DNA from: CAYTLW01 sp964438735
Lineage (GTDB): Bacteria; Myxococcota_A; UBA9042
NCBI GenBank assembly: GCA_964438735.1
Contig: CAYTLW010000085.1
Location: 1 to 33,958 of the forward strand
Length of the DNA: 33,958 nt
Reading direction: 5' to 3'
Positions 23,818 through 31,425 of this stretch are shown here, piece after piece (the first letter of the stretch is position 1; each line of letters starts with the position of its first letter). The position numbers and the translations under genes were made by a program. The notes below the pieces were generated by a model. It did not search any database. It was not told the DNA's origin and was given only the letters and a program-made list of their open reading frames with translations.

Positions 23818-25062
23818 CTACTTGCCCGGGAATTCGGCGGACTTCTGAGCGTCCCCAGTCGCCGCATCAGCCGCCAGCTCCGCCGCCGAAGCCGCGTCAT
23901 CGGCCTGGCCCGCTTCGATCTTGCTGGCCTGCTCCTGGGCCACGAGGGCATCCTTCTGCGCCTGGGCCAGCACGCCGTCGTCGGCGCCGGCTTTCTTCCA
24001 ACTGGCCTCGGTCTGGCGCGACGTGAATGCGTCGGCCCGGAGCTTCTTGCGCTGTTCGGCGCGCACCAGACGAGCGCCGCTGTGTTTCTTCTCTCGCTCG
24101 GCCTGGACAGCGAGCTGTTCGAGGCGCTCCTTGTATTGCGCCTCGTTCTGCTTTTCGTGGCTCTCCTGCCGGCCCAGCGCCGCCTTCAGGCGCAACTTGG
24201 TGGCCTGCTGCTTTTTGGCCATCTTCTCCTTGGACAGCTGCTGCTGCCATGCCTTCTTCTTCTTCTTCTTGGCAAGGAATTCCTTGTTGAGCAGTTTGGC
24301 CTTGCTCTGGTGCTCGCGCTTGATGAGGCGATGCGTCCGCTTGTTCGTCCTCTCCTTGCTCTTGAGGCGGCGCTTGGTGGCCTTCTCCCGCCGAATCTTC
24401 AACAGCAGCGACCTGCGCTTGCTCCTGGCGGCGATGCTCTTGCCCGAGGTCTCGTCAAGCAAGCACTCGCCCAGGTCGTCGTTGGCGTCCTCCAGCGCGG
24501 TGCGGTAGCGCACGCGCAAGCGCTTGCGAGATCGCTCCCGCAGGCGAAGCTGGCCCAGGTAGACCTCGCTGGTGTCGTCGGCCTTCTCGCCTTCCTCCAC
24601 CCAATCGTCGAGGATGTCGGCGATGGCGCCCTGCTCCGCCTCCAACCAGGCGATCTCCTCGATCAACGACTTGTCGTCGGCGCAGATGCCACCCTCGGCG
24701 GCTTCCGTTTCAGGAATCCTCGCCACCACAGAACTCAGCGCCGCCAGCGCGCCGGCACCGAAGAGCCGATGCAGGGCGACGCGTCGCGATACGCCAGACG
24801 GCGGCGCGATCCGGGCTTGCAGCAGCGCGGCGTCAGCCAGGCGATCCAGGGCCTCGAAGACCAGCTCGCGATCAGCGTTCGCATCGACTTCGGCGCGCAG
24901 CCCCATCAGCAGCGCATCCACGCTGCGTTCACCATCAGCGTGCTGCCAGATCCACGCCGCAACGGCGTCGAGGCGGTGCACGGCGTGATTCGGCCCCAGG
25001 ATGACCAGGTCGGTGCCATCGGGACGGGCGATATGATCTTGGACTACGGCGAGTGGATGCAT
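23818..25062 (-). CDS. PqqD-like (RRE) domain protein with Tat-like segment and long charged helix
   Basis: 414 residues. Residues about 8-85 fit the PqqD family winged-helix fold that recognises leader peptides in RiPP pathways (LGPNHAVHRLDAVAAWIWQ, GERSVDALLMGL, VFEALDRLADAALL). Next comes SRRVALHRLFGAGALAALSS (92-111), a twin-arginine plus hydrophobic segment placed internally, as in other RRE-Tat fusions. From about 125 to the end it is almost continuous Lys/Arg/Gln/Glu/Ala coiled coil with a lysine run near the middle, ending in an Ala/Asp-rich tail. The tail after the Tat-like segment may be the exported product or a substrate. Start has AAGGAG. Convergent with the dioxygenase/ATP-grasp gene. 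Confidence 0.75.
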   Translation of the reverse strand: MHPLAVVQDHIARPDGTDLVILGPNHAVHRLDAVAAWIWQHADGERSVDALLMGLRAEVDANADRELVFEALDRLADAALLQARIAPPSGVSRRVALHRLFGAGALAALSSVVARIPETEAAEGGICADDKSLIEEIAWLEAEQGAIADILDDWVEEGEKADDTSEVYLGQLRLRERSRKRLRVRYRTALEDANDDLGECLLDETSGKSIAARSKRRSLLLKIRREKATKRRLKSKERTNKRTHRLIKREHQSKAKLLNKEFLAKKKKKKAWQQQLSKEKMAKKQQATKLRLKAALGRQESHEKQNEAQYKERLEQLAVQAEREKKHSGARLVRAEQRKKLRADAFTSRQTEASWKKAGADDGVLAQAQKDALVAQEQASKIEAGQADDAASAAELAADAATGDAQKSAEFPGK

Positions 25063-25345
25063 GGATTCTCCTTGCACGAGGCGGGATTGGCTGCCTGGGG
25101 AAGTGCGACGGCTGCTCCATGACCCGGATGCCGACTGCACAAGCATTGGCCCCACACGCCGACCAGTCAAGCGATAACCACCGAATATAACTAAACATAC
25201 CACTGGATGTGGAACTCGGTATCAACGGTGCCAACCCGCCCTGGGGCGTGTGCGTCTACGCCTCTCGGCGTTTCCTGCCGGCACCGCCGCCGATGGCCGG
25301 TCTCGATCTCGACAGCCCCGGTCCCCTGCGGCACGCTCGCCCAAT

Positions 25346-26191
25346 ATGAAGGTCCACCACCTCGACTGCGTCAGCCAGTGTCCGCTCAGCGCCCGCATCA
25401 CCAACGGCGAGGGACCCTGGTTGTCCCGCGGTCGGCTGGTGACGCACTGCCTGCTGGTGGAGAGTCGGGCCGGCCTGGTCCTGGTCGACACCGGCATCGG
25501 CACCGCAGACATCGACCACCCTGGCCAGTTCGGCCGCGTCTTCGGAGTGGTCACCGCGCCCACCTACGATCGTCAGCAGACAGCCCTGCATCGCGTGCGC
25601 GCCCTGGGCCTGGACGACGCAGACGTGCGCCACCTGGTGGTCACCCACCTGGACCTGGACCACGCCGGCGGCCTGCCCGACTTCCCGCACGCCACAGTCC
25701 ATGTGCACGCCGACGAGCACCAGGTCGCCATGACGCCGCCCGACTTTCGCTCCAAACGCCGCTACCTGAAGCGTCAATGGGCCCACGACGTGCGCTGGCA
25801 GCTGCACCGCCCCGACGGCGAGCGCTGGTTCGGTTTCGAAGCCGTGCGGGCGATCGAAGGGCTCGACGACGAGGTCCTGCTGGTGCCGCTGGCAGGACAT
25901 AGCCCGGGCCACTGCGCGGTCGCGGTCAGGGGCCCGGACGGCTGGCTCCTGCATTGCGGTGACGCCTATTTCCATCGCGGCGAGGTACACGCCGGCGCCC
26001 CCCCCTGCTCGCCCGGTCTGTGGGGTTTTGCCAACGTGGTCCAGCACAACCGCAGACAACGCCGCCACAACGTGGCCCGCCTGCGCGAACTCGCCGCCAG
26101 CCACGGTGACGAGGTATGCGTCTTCTCGGCCCATGATCCCCATGAATTCGACGCGCTGAAAGCCGCCGCGGGGACTGTCGCTCGCACTTGA
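25346..26191 (+). CDS. Metallo-beta-lactamase-fold hydrolase
   Basis: 281-residue cytoplasmic metal-dependent hydrolase. The metal motif is HLDLDH (H101, D103, D105, H106), a variant in which the second histidine is Asp, common in one branch of the family. Further ligands are in LAGHSPGHCAV, LHCGDAYFHRG and FSAHDPHEF. VDTGIG at 47-52 precedes the site, as in lactonase- and glyoxalase-like members. Substrate unknown. The start at 25346 lacks a strong ribosome site, but the MKVHHLDCV start fits the fold; upstream in-frame starts give Arg-rich sequence. The SDR gene begins 31 bases after the stop, so the two are probably cotranscribed. Divergent from the RRE protein gene by 283 bases. Confidence 0.88.
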   Translation: MKVHHLDCVSQCPLSARITNGEGPWLSRGRLVTHCLLVESRAGLVLVDTGIGTADIDHPGQFGRVFGVVTAPTYDRQQTALHRVRALGLDDADVRHLVVTHLDLDHAGGLPDFPHATVHVHADEHQVAMTPPDFRSKRRYLKRQWAHDVRWQLHRPDGERWFGFEAVRAIEGLDDEVLLVPLAGHSPGHCAVAVRGPDGWLLHCGDAYFHRGEVHAGAPPCSPGLWGFANVVQHNRRQRRHNVARLRELAASHGDEVCVFSAHDPHEFDALKAAAGTVART

Positions 26192-26222
26192 GCCATGCTT
26201 GGCCTGCCCACGGGAGTCATTC

Positions 26223-27092
26223 ATGAGTCAGCCTCCGGTCTCCGTCGACATGAACGGCAAGCGCTGCATCGTCACCGGCGCCAATACCGGCATCGGCAAG
26301 GTCACCGCCCTGGAGCTGGCACGCGCCGGAGCGCACGTGATCCTGGCCTGCCGCTCCAAGGACAAGGCAGAGGCCGCCATGGCCGATATCCGGGCCGAGG
26401 TTCCCGACGCCAGCGTGGCCTTTAGCGAGCTGGACCTGGGCTCACTGGACACCGTGCGCCAGGGTGCTGAGGCGCTGCTCGCAGACGGGCAGCCCATCCA
26501 TGTCCTGGTCAACAACGCGGGCCTGGCGGCCGTGCGGGACCTCACCGAAGACGGATTCGAGCGCACCTTCGCCGTCAATCACCTGGGCCCCTACCTGCTG
26601 ACCCGCCTGTTGCTGGATCGCATCATGGAGTCCGCGCCGGCGCGCATCGTCTGCGTCGCCAGCCGCGCCCACTACAGCGCCAAGGGCATCGACTTCGACG
26701 CCCAGAAACGCCGCGCGAACTCCCTGATTGGCATGGGCGCCTACAACGTCTCCAAGCTGGCCAACGTGCTCTTCGCGCGCGAGCTGGCCCGACGCCTGCA
26801 GGTGCGAGAGGTCGACGTCAACACCTACGCCCTGCATCCCGGCGTGGTCGCCTCGGACATCTGGCGCAAGATCCCGTGGCCCATCCGGCCCATCGCGCTC
26901 AGCTTCATGATCAGCAACGAGGAGGGCGCGGCCACGTCCCTGTACTGCGCCACCTCGCCAGAGTGCGCTGATGAGACTGGCCTGTACTACGACAAGTGCG
27001 CGGTCAAGAAGCCCAGCAAACCGGCGTGCGATGACGGCCTGGCAGCGGAGCTGTGGCAGCACAGCGCCGAATGGGTGGGCCTGCCGGTCTGA
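26223..27092 (+). CDS. Short-chain dehydrogenase/reductase
   Basis: 289-residue NAD(P)-dependent oxidoreductase of classical SDR type. The cofactor motif TGANTGIGK is at 18-26, NNAG at 97-100, and the catalytic S147 and Y174-x3-K178 (YNVSK) are in place. An arginine in LACRSKDKAE after the second strand favours NADP(H). The length and the ALHPGVVASDIWRK block resemble retinol-dehydrogenase-like and light-dependent protochlorophyllide-reductase-related SDRs; the substrate is unknown. GGGAG precedes the ATG. The upstream hydrolase gene is very close, so the two may act on one metabolite. A strong hairpin terminator follows at 27121-27152. Confidence 0.92.
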   Translation: MSQPPVSVDMNGKRCIVTGANTGIGKVTALELARAGAHVILACRSKDKAEAAMADIRAEVPDASVAFSELDLGSLDTVRQGAEALLADGQPIHVLVNNAGLAAVRDLTEDGFERTFAVNHLGPYLLTRLLLDRIMESAPARIVCVASRAHYSAKGIDFDAQKRRANSLIGMGAYNVSKLANVLFARELARRLQVREVDVNTYALHPGVVASDIWRKIPWPIRPIALSFMISNEEGAATSLYCATSPECADETGLYYDKCAVKKPSKPACDDGLAAELWQHSAEWVGLPV

Positions 27093-27120
27093 TCGCCATA
27101 AAATCCGACCAGACGCAACA

Positions 27121-27152
27121 GCGCCCGCTCCCGTGTCGGCCGGAGCGGGCGC
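27121..27152. terminator. Bidirectional hairpin terminator
   Basis: A perfect 11-bp stem (GCGCCCGCTCC with GGAGCGGGCGC) around a 10-base loop lies between the convergent SDR and DUF4332 genes. No T-run follows on either side, so it may rely on stem stability or Rho. Confidence 0.75.
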
Positions 27153-27177
27153 TTGTCGCGGTCCCGGGGAAGAGTGA

Positions 27178-27585
27178 TCAGTGCGAGATCGCGGGCTGCA
27201 GCTCGCTGGCCTGCTCGACCCACCTGGTCACCTGGCCGGCCGAGGGCACGGCGCGGGTCAGCTTCTTGTCCTCGTTGACCTCTTTCATCTTGGCGGCGAG
27301 ATTGTCGGCGTTGCGACGACGCAGCTCCTTGACCGTGTCCACACCGGCGCCCTCGAGCAGCTCGGCGTATTCGGAGCCGACGCCCGAGATGCGCATCAGG
27401 TCGGCCATGTTGGCCCACTTCAGCAGCAGCTTCTCGCTGACGCCGGTGGCCTGCGCGACGCTGCCGCGACCTTTGGGCGAACCGCACTTGTTCAGCAGGT
27501 CGTCCGTGGTGCTGATCTCCATCTTGGAGAGGCTGTCGCCATACTTCGGGCCGATGCCCTCGATGTCCATGATCTTGTAGCCCAT
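27178..27585 (-). CDS. DUF4332 protein with helix-hairpin-helix-like motifs
   Basis: 135-residue cytoplasmic protein. Two helix-hairpin-helix-like motifs are seen: IMDIEGIGPKYGDSLSKMEI near the N terminus and LMRISGVGSEYAELLEGAGV in the middle, each followed by a DLL or ELRRRN helix. This is the DUF4332 arrangement, related to the HhH folds that bind DNA non-specifically; function is unknown. The start at 27585 is supported by GGAG and matches the usual MGYKI start of the family. The small helical protein gene lies upstream on the same strand (102-base gap), and both may share a transcript. Confidence 0.82.
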   Translation of the reverse strand: MGYKIMDIEGIGPKYGDSLSKMEISTTDDLLNKCGSPKGRGSVAQATGVSEKLLLKWANMADLMRISGVGSEYAELLEGAGVDTVKELRRRNADNLAAKMKEVNEDKKLTRAVPSAGQVTRWVEQASELQPAISH

Positions 27586-27687
27586 GTTGCTACTCCATGC
27601 CGCCGTCCGGCGGGCTCTTCGCTGCCCCTGGTTTGCCCCGACCAACCCCGATCGGGCGCCTCCCAGCGGCGGGTGTGGTGTGAATGC

Positions 27688-27882
27688 CTAGCCGCCGAAC
27701 ATGTTGCCGAGGCCGCCGGGGATGCTGTCCTTGATGCCGTCGGGCAGGCTGTCGGCGATGCCGGAGGAGGACAGGAGGGCAGGCAGCTGGTCGGCGTGCT
27801 CCTTGAGGAAGTCCACCACCTTCATGGCGGTCGCCTCGTCGATGCCCACCTTCTCCACCATGCCTTTGATCAGATCGTCCAT
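27688..27882 (-). CDS. Small helical protein with Gly-rich tail
   Basis: 64 residues, no signal peptide. Two predicted amphipathic helices (about 2-16, MDDLIKGMVEKVGIDE; about 17-36, TAMKVVDFLKEHADQLPALL) and a Gly/Pro-rich C terminus ending GLGNMFGG. It resembles small DUF2780/DUF937-like bacterial proteins by pattern, but I cannot assign a family. Start at 27882 is chosen for GGGAG 6-10 bases upstream; the frame is open to 27918. Its size and composition are gene-like and codons are GC3-rich. Confidence 0.6.
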   Translation of the reverse strand: MDDLIKGMVEKVGIDEATAMKVVDFLKEHADQLPALLSSSGIADSLPDGIKDSIPGGLGNMFGG

Positions 27883-28192
27883 TTCTCTCGCTCCCATGTG
27901 CTCCGCCTTGCAGAGCACTGCCTTGTTTGTGCACGGCTCACAATCGAGCCACGCCGGGCCTTGTTGCAGCGCCCGGGCCAGATCGACGGATCGGCATGAT
28001 TTCGTCTTTATAACGCCCGCATGCCCGTTGGCACGCAGCCATTACGCAGGGAACCATGTTGTGGTGAGACGTAACAATTGTCTCGACCGGACCGCCGGCT
28101 GAGACAGGAGAGACAGGCAATCAATGGCCCTGCTTGCGGCAGATGTTATGCTGGTCGCGAGGGGCGTGCGCCACGCCAAACGGAGACTCCTG
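27883..28192. other. Divergent intergenic region before the repeat lipoprotein
   Basis: 310 bases holding promoters for the small helical protein (-) and the lipoprotein (+). GAGAC (28066-28070) and GTCTC (28080-28084) form a 5-bp dyad around an AT-rich centre that includes CAATTG, and GAGACAGGAGAGACAGG is a short direct repeat just downstream. No convincing gene is seen. Confidence 0.5.
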
Positions 28193-29317
28193 ATGCGTCA
28201 CCCAGTTCACTTCGCGACCGCGCTGGTCGCCTCCTTATCTCTCTGCCTGGCCTGCGGGAGTACCTCCGGCAGCGGCGGCGGCACGCCAGCCGGTGACAGC
28301 GGCTCGACCACCGATGGGACCGCCGACAGCGGCACGCCGGCAGACACGACCACGGCCGCGGACACCGCGTCTGCCAACGACACAGGCGGCGCCGTCGACG
28401 CCGGCACGCCGGACGCAGGCGCGGCGGTGGACGCCGGACCCGCTGAGGACACGGCAGGATCGCAAGACGCAGGTTCACCTCAGGACGCGGGCTCGGCCCA
28501 GGACGCTGGCGGACCCGCAGACGCGGGCGGACCCGCAGACGCGGGCGGACCCGCAGACGCAGGCGGACCCGCAGACGCAGGCGGACCCGCTGACGCAGGC
28601 GGACCGGCCGACGCGGGCGGCCCCATGGATGCCGGCAGTCCGTCCGACGCAGGCCCGACCTGCAGCAGCATGTCCAAGGCCCTGTGGGACGGCATCAACG
28701 CCGCCGTGGAGGCCAACAACGCCTGCGCCATCGACGCCGATTGCACCACCGCAGACCAGAGCACGGCATGCCAGGGCGCCTGCCCGGCGGCCATCAACGT
28801 GGCCAAGAAGGTCGCCTTCGGCGCCGCCGTGGACGCCCTGGACCAGTCCATCTGCAAGGCCAACAACTACGCCGCCAAGTGCGGCTACGCCACGCCCAAG
28901 TGCATGGCCCCCAAACCCGGCTGCGTCGCCGGCAAGTGCGTCTACAACAAGCCGCCCACGCCGCCGGCCTGCAAACCCGGTTACTTCAAGGCCTACGGTT
29001 CGGATGTCTGCGAAGAAGCCACCTGCAAAGCCATGGCCACCGCCAAGAACACGGCCATCAACGACGCGGTCAAGGCCGCCAAGGCCTGCAGCGCGGACGC
29101 CGAGTGCGGCATCGTCATGACCGGCACCCAGTGCGGCGGCACGTGCGGGGCGGCCGTCAACAAGGCCCAGGCCGCCGCCGTCACCAAGGTGGTCAACTGG
29201 GTCGACAACAACATCTGCAAGCCCCTCGGCTATCCCGGCAAGTGCGGTTATGCGACCCCGGGCTGCATGATGCCCAAGCCCGGCTGCAAAGCCGGCGAGT
29301 GCGTATACGCGAAATAG
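28193..29317 (+). CDS. Lipoprotein with DAGGPA repeats and duplicated Cys-rich domain
   Basis: 374 residues. The signal peptide ends in LSLCLAC with the probable lipidation C21 (the -3 residue is unusual). A long Ser/Thr/Asp/Ala/Gly linker (about 25-150) contains six exact PADAGG units and looser copies; such Asp/Ala/Gly/Thr linkers are typical of myxobacterial surface lipoproteins. Two homologous Cys-rich domains follow (about 157-260 and about 270-374), each with a CSSMSKALWDGINAAV or CKAMATAKNTAINDAV helix, an acidic DADC or DAEC knot, and the ending KCGYATPKCMAPKPGC or KCGYATPGCMMPKPGC. Function is unknown; the domain may be disulphide-bonded outside the cell. GGAG precedes the ATG. Confidence 0.85.
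   Translation: MRHPVHFATALVASLSLCLACGSTSGSGGGTPAGDSGSTTDGTADSGTPADTTTAADTASANDTGGAVDAGTPDAGAAVDAGPAEDTAGSQDAGSPQDAGSAQDAGGPADAGGPADAGGPADAGGPADAGGPADAGGPADAGGPMDAGSPSDAGPTCSSMSKALWDGINAAVEANNACAIDADCTTADQSTACQGACPAAINVAKKVAFGAAVDALDQSICKANNYAAKCGYATPKCMAPKPGCVAGKCVYNKPPTPPACKPGYFKAYGSDVCEEATCKAMATAKNTAINDAVKAAKACSADAECGIVMTGTQCGGTCGAAVNKAQAAAVTKVVNWVDNNICKPLGYPGKCGYATPGCMMPKPGCKAGECVYAK
28514..28621 (+). repeat. Six 18-bp tandem coding repeats (PADAGG)
   Basis: CCCGCAGACGCGGGCGGA-type units, six in a row, with third-position variation in the last ones. They encode the linker of the lipoprotein and could change number by slippage. Confidence 0.9.
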
Positions 29318-29436
29318 CGTTCTCCGAAGATCTTCCACGTCGATCGCGCGTCCAATGATCAAGGGCGCGGCGCGGGCCTTGTTCCGCGTCGTGATCCCGG
29401 ACCCCATCGGACGAGACGATCAATTCGGAGGATCCC

Positions 29437-30159
29437 ATGACGCGTTTTTCCCTGGCCGTGACCGTGGCCATCGGCCTGTCGCTGACCGCCGGCTCGGCGC
29501 TGGCCTGCGGCCACTCCATTCGCATGCGCCTCGACCCGGAGGCCGAGATGATGCGCGTGGTCAACAAGCAGATCCGCAAACACCAGTACCGCGCCGCCGC
29601 GCGCACCATCCTGCGCACGTATCCCGACATCCGCACCCGAGTGGCGAAGAGGACGCCGCGCCGCAGCCACAGGCTGCGCATGTCACCTTTCGGCGTGCGC
29701 AATCCAGCCATCAACCTGCGCCGCGCCCGGATCGCCATGGCCACCGCAGTGGCGCGCACCGATGGGCACCTCAAGGCCGGCAACGGCTGGTCCGGCCGGA
29801 CCCCTCATATGCGTCTGGCCGATCTGCGCTGGGCCGCTAATGTTCTGCGCCGGGCGGTGGCCCGCACCCCCAGGAGCGTGGTGATGCGGACGCGCCTGGG
29901 TGAGGCCCTCAGCCGCCTGCCGTGGACCCGTGGCGAGGCCCTCGACCTGCTCAGCGACATCGCCGCCAAGGGCGGACTGCCCGAGGGCATGGCCTGGGCC
30001 GCGCTGGCCGATCTCAAGCAGGAGCTGGGCGATCGGCAGGGCAGCCGCCAGGCCCTGCAACGCTGCCGCAAGCTCGACGGCAGCGCCCGCGCCTGCCGCC
30101 GCTACATGGGCAAGCGCACCCTGTACCTGGCTGCCCTCGACCTCCGGGCGAGGCGCTAG
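29437..30159 (+). CDS. Secreted helical (TPR-like) protein, unrecognised
   Basis: 240-residue protein with signal peptide (about 1-23, LSLTAGSALA before CGHSIRM; the Cys is not in a clear lipobox). It is basic and helical, with TPR-like pairs: IRKHQYRAAARTILRTYPD near the N terminus, WAANVLRRAVARTPRSVVMRTRLGEAL in the middle and AWAALADLKQELGDRQGSRQALQRCRKL near the end. I do not recognise the family. GGAGG just before the ATG fixes the start. The cytochrome gene begins 48 bases downstream, so they may be coexpressed. Confidence 0.75.
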   Translation: MTRFSLAVTVAIGLSLTAGSALACGHSIRMRLDPEAEMMRVVNKQIRKHQYRAAARTILRTYPDIRTRVAKRTPRRSHRLRMSPFGVRNPAINLRRARIAMATAVARTDGHLKAGNGWSGRTPHMRLADLRWAANVLRRAVARTPRSVVMRTRLGEALSRLPWTRGEALDLLSDIAAKGGLPEGMAWAALADLKQELGDRQGSRQALQRCRKLDGSARACRRYMGKRTLYLAALDLRARR

Positions 30160-30207
30160 CCCGCCAGCCAGCGACGACGGCGAATACCAACCTCAACGGG
30201 CGCGACC

Positions 30208-31419
30208 ATGACCACCTCTGCGACACCCATCGGCTGGATGACCACCTGTGCCGCGGCCGCCCTGCTCTGCCTGGCGGCGCCGGCAGTGGCGACACCCGAC
30301 GCCAAAGCCAAGGGCGATCCAACCCGCGGCGCCCGCCTGGTCGAGCAGTTCCAGTGCAATCGCTGCCACGAGGGCCTGGCCACCAAGCCCATCGATGTCA
30401 GCCGACACTGTGTGCGCTGCCACCAGCAGGTGCGCGACGGCACCATCGACGCGCCACCGGCAGCTATCAAGGAGTGGCGCAGCCGCCTGGTCCACCTGCT
30501 GCAGACGCCGAGCCTCACCGCCAGCAAGCGCTTTCGAGCCGCCTGGCTCGCCGACTTCCTGCAGCACCCGCAGGATCTCCGCCCGCGCCTGGCCGCCACC
30601 ATGCCACGCCTGAACATCAACGCCCGACAGGCCCGCGACATCGCCGCCTGGCTGGGCACCGCCGAGCCGCCCCGGGTCGACCTTCGCGACGCCGACCCGG
30701 CGCGCGGCCGGCAGCTTTTTGCCGACAACGGCTGCGCCAGCTGCCACGCCTTCAGCGGCGCCCGGGTGGGACCGCCACCGCCGGGCGCCAGGCGAACCCC
30801 CGAGGCACAGACCCAGATCCGCGCCCTGGCCCCCGACCTGAAGCACACTCGCAGGCGCCTGGGCTCGGCCACACTGGTCCAGTGGCTCCGCAGCCCGAAG
30901 TCGGTCAAGAAGGACGCCGCCATGCCCGACTTCGGCTTGAGCAAACGGGACGCCCACGACCTGGCGAGGTTCATCCTCAGCACCCCGCTGCAGCGCCCGG
31001 TCGCCAGGCGCATCCCACGCCGGCTGCCACCGCTCCAGCGCCGCGTGCACTTCGAAGAGGTCGCCACCAAGGTCCTGCGGCAGACCTGCTGGCACTGCCA
31101 CGCCGAACCCCAGGAGACCGGCGACGACGGCGGACCCGGCTACGGCGGCGGCTTCGGCTTCCCCGGCCGCGCCATCAGCCTGGTCGACCACGCCGGCGTC
31201 ATGGCAGGCGCCGTCCTACCCGATGGCAAACGACAGAGCCTGATCCAACGGGATCGCAAGGGCGTGCCCCGCCTGGTCCAGGTCCTCATGGCCCGCCACG
31301 CCGAAGTGGCCGGCAGGCCGATCCCGGGCGTACGAGGCATGCCTCTGGGCCTGCCGCCGCTGACCTTGCAGCAGATCCGGTTGGTGGAGACGTGGATCCG
31401 GCAGGGCGCGCGACCGTAG
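30208..31419 (+). CDS. Exported tetrahaem c-type cytochrome
   Basis: 403-residue periplasmic cytochrome with signal peptide (about 1-29, LLCLAAPAVA). Four haem-attachment motifs: CNRCH (50-54), CVRCH (68-72), CASCH (176-180) and CWHCH (294-298). Met132 in TMPRL and Met239 in AMPDF are candidate distal ligands, so the protein looks like two class I-like modules plus two extra haems. The C terminus has a glycine-rich loop (GYGGGFGFPGR, about 311-321). It would carry electrons in the periplasm; donor and acceptor are unknown. Only a weak ribosome site is seen. It converges with the cysteine-synthase gene with 6 bases between. Confidence 0.88.
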   Translation: MTTSATPIGWMTTCAAAALLCLAAPAVATPDAKAKGDPTRGARLVEQFQCNRCHEGLATKPIDVSRHCVRCHQQVRDGTIDAPPAAIKEWRSRLVHLLQTPSLTASKRFRAAWLADFLQHPQDLRPRLAATMPRLNINARQARDIAAWLGTAEPPRVDLRDADPARGRQLFADNGCASCHAFSGARVGPPPPGARRTPEAQTQIRALAPDLKHTRRRLGSATLVQWLRSPKSVKKDAAMPDFGLSKRDAHDLARFILSTPLQRPVARRIPRRLPPLQRRVHFEEVATKVLRQTCWHCHAEPQETGDDGGPGYGGGFGFPGRAISLVDHAGVMAGAVLPDGKRQSLIQRDRKGVPRLVQVLMARHAEVAGRPIPGVRGMPLGLPPLTLQQIRLVETWIRQGARP

Positions 31420-31425
31420 ACGACG

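Noticed and set aside
27938..28120. 60-codon minus-strand frame in the intergenic region before the lipoprotein
   Set aside because: No ribosome site, poor codon bias and no recognisable motif.
28684..29358. Overlapping plus-strand frames inside the repeat lipoprotein gene
   Set aside because: Arg/Gly/His-rich frame shadows of the Cys-rich domains, which have conserved duplicated motifs in the chosen frame.
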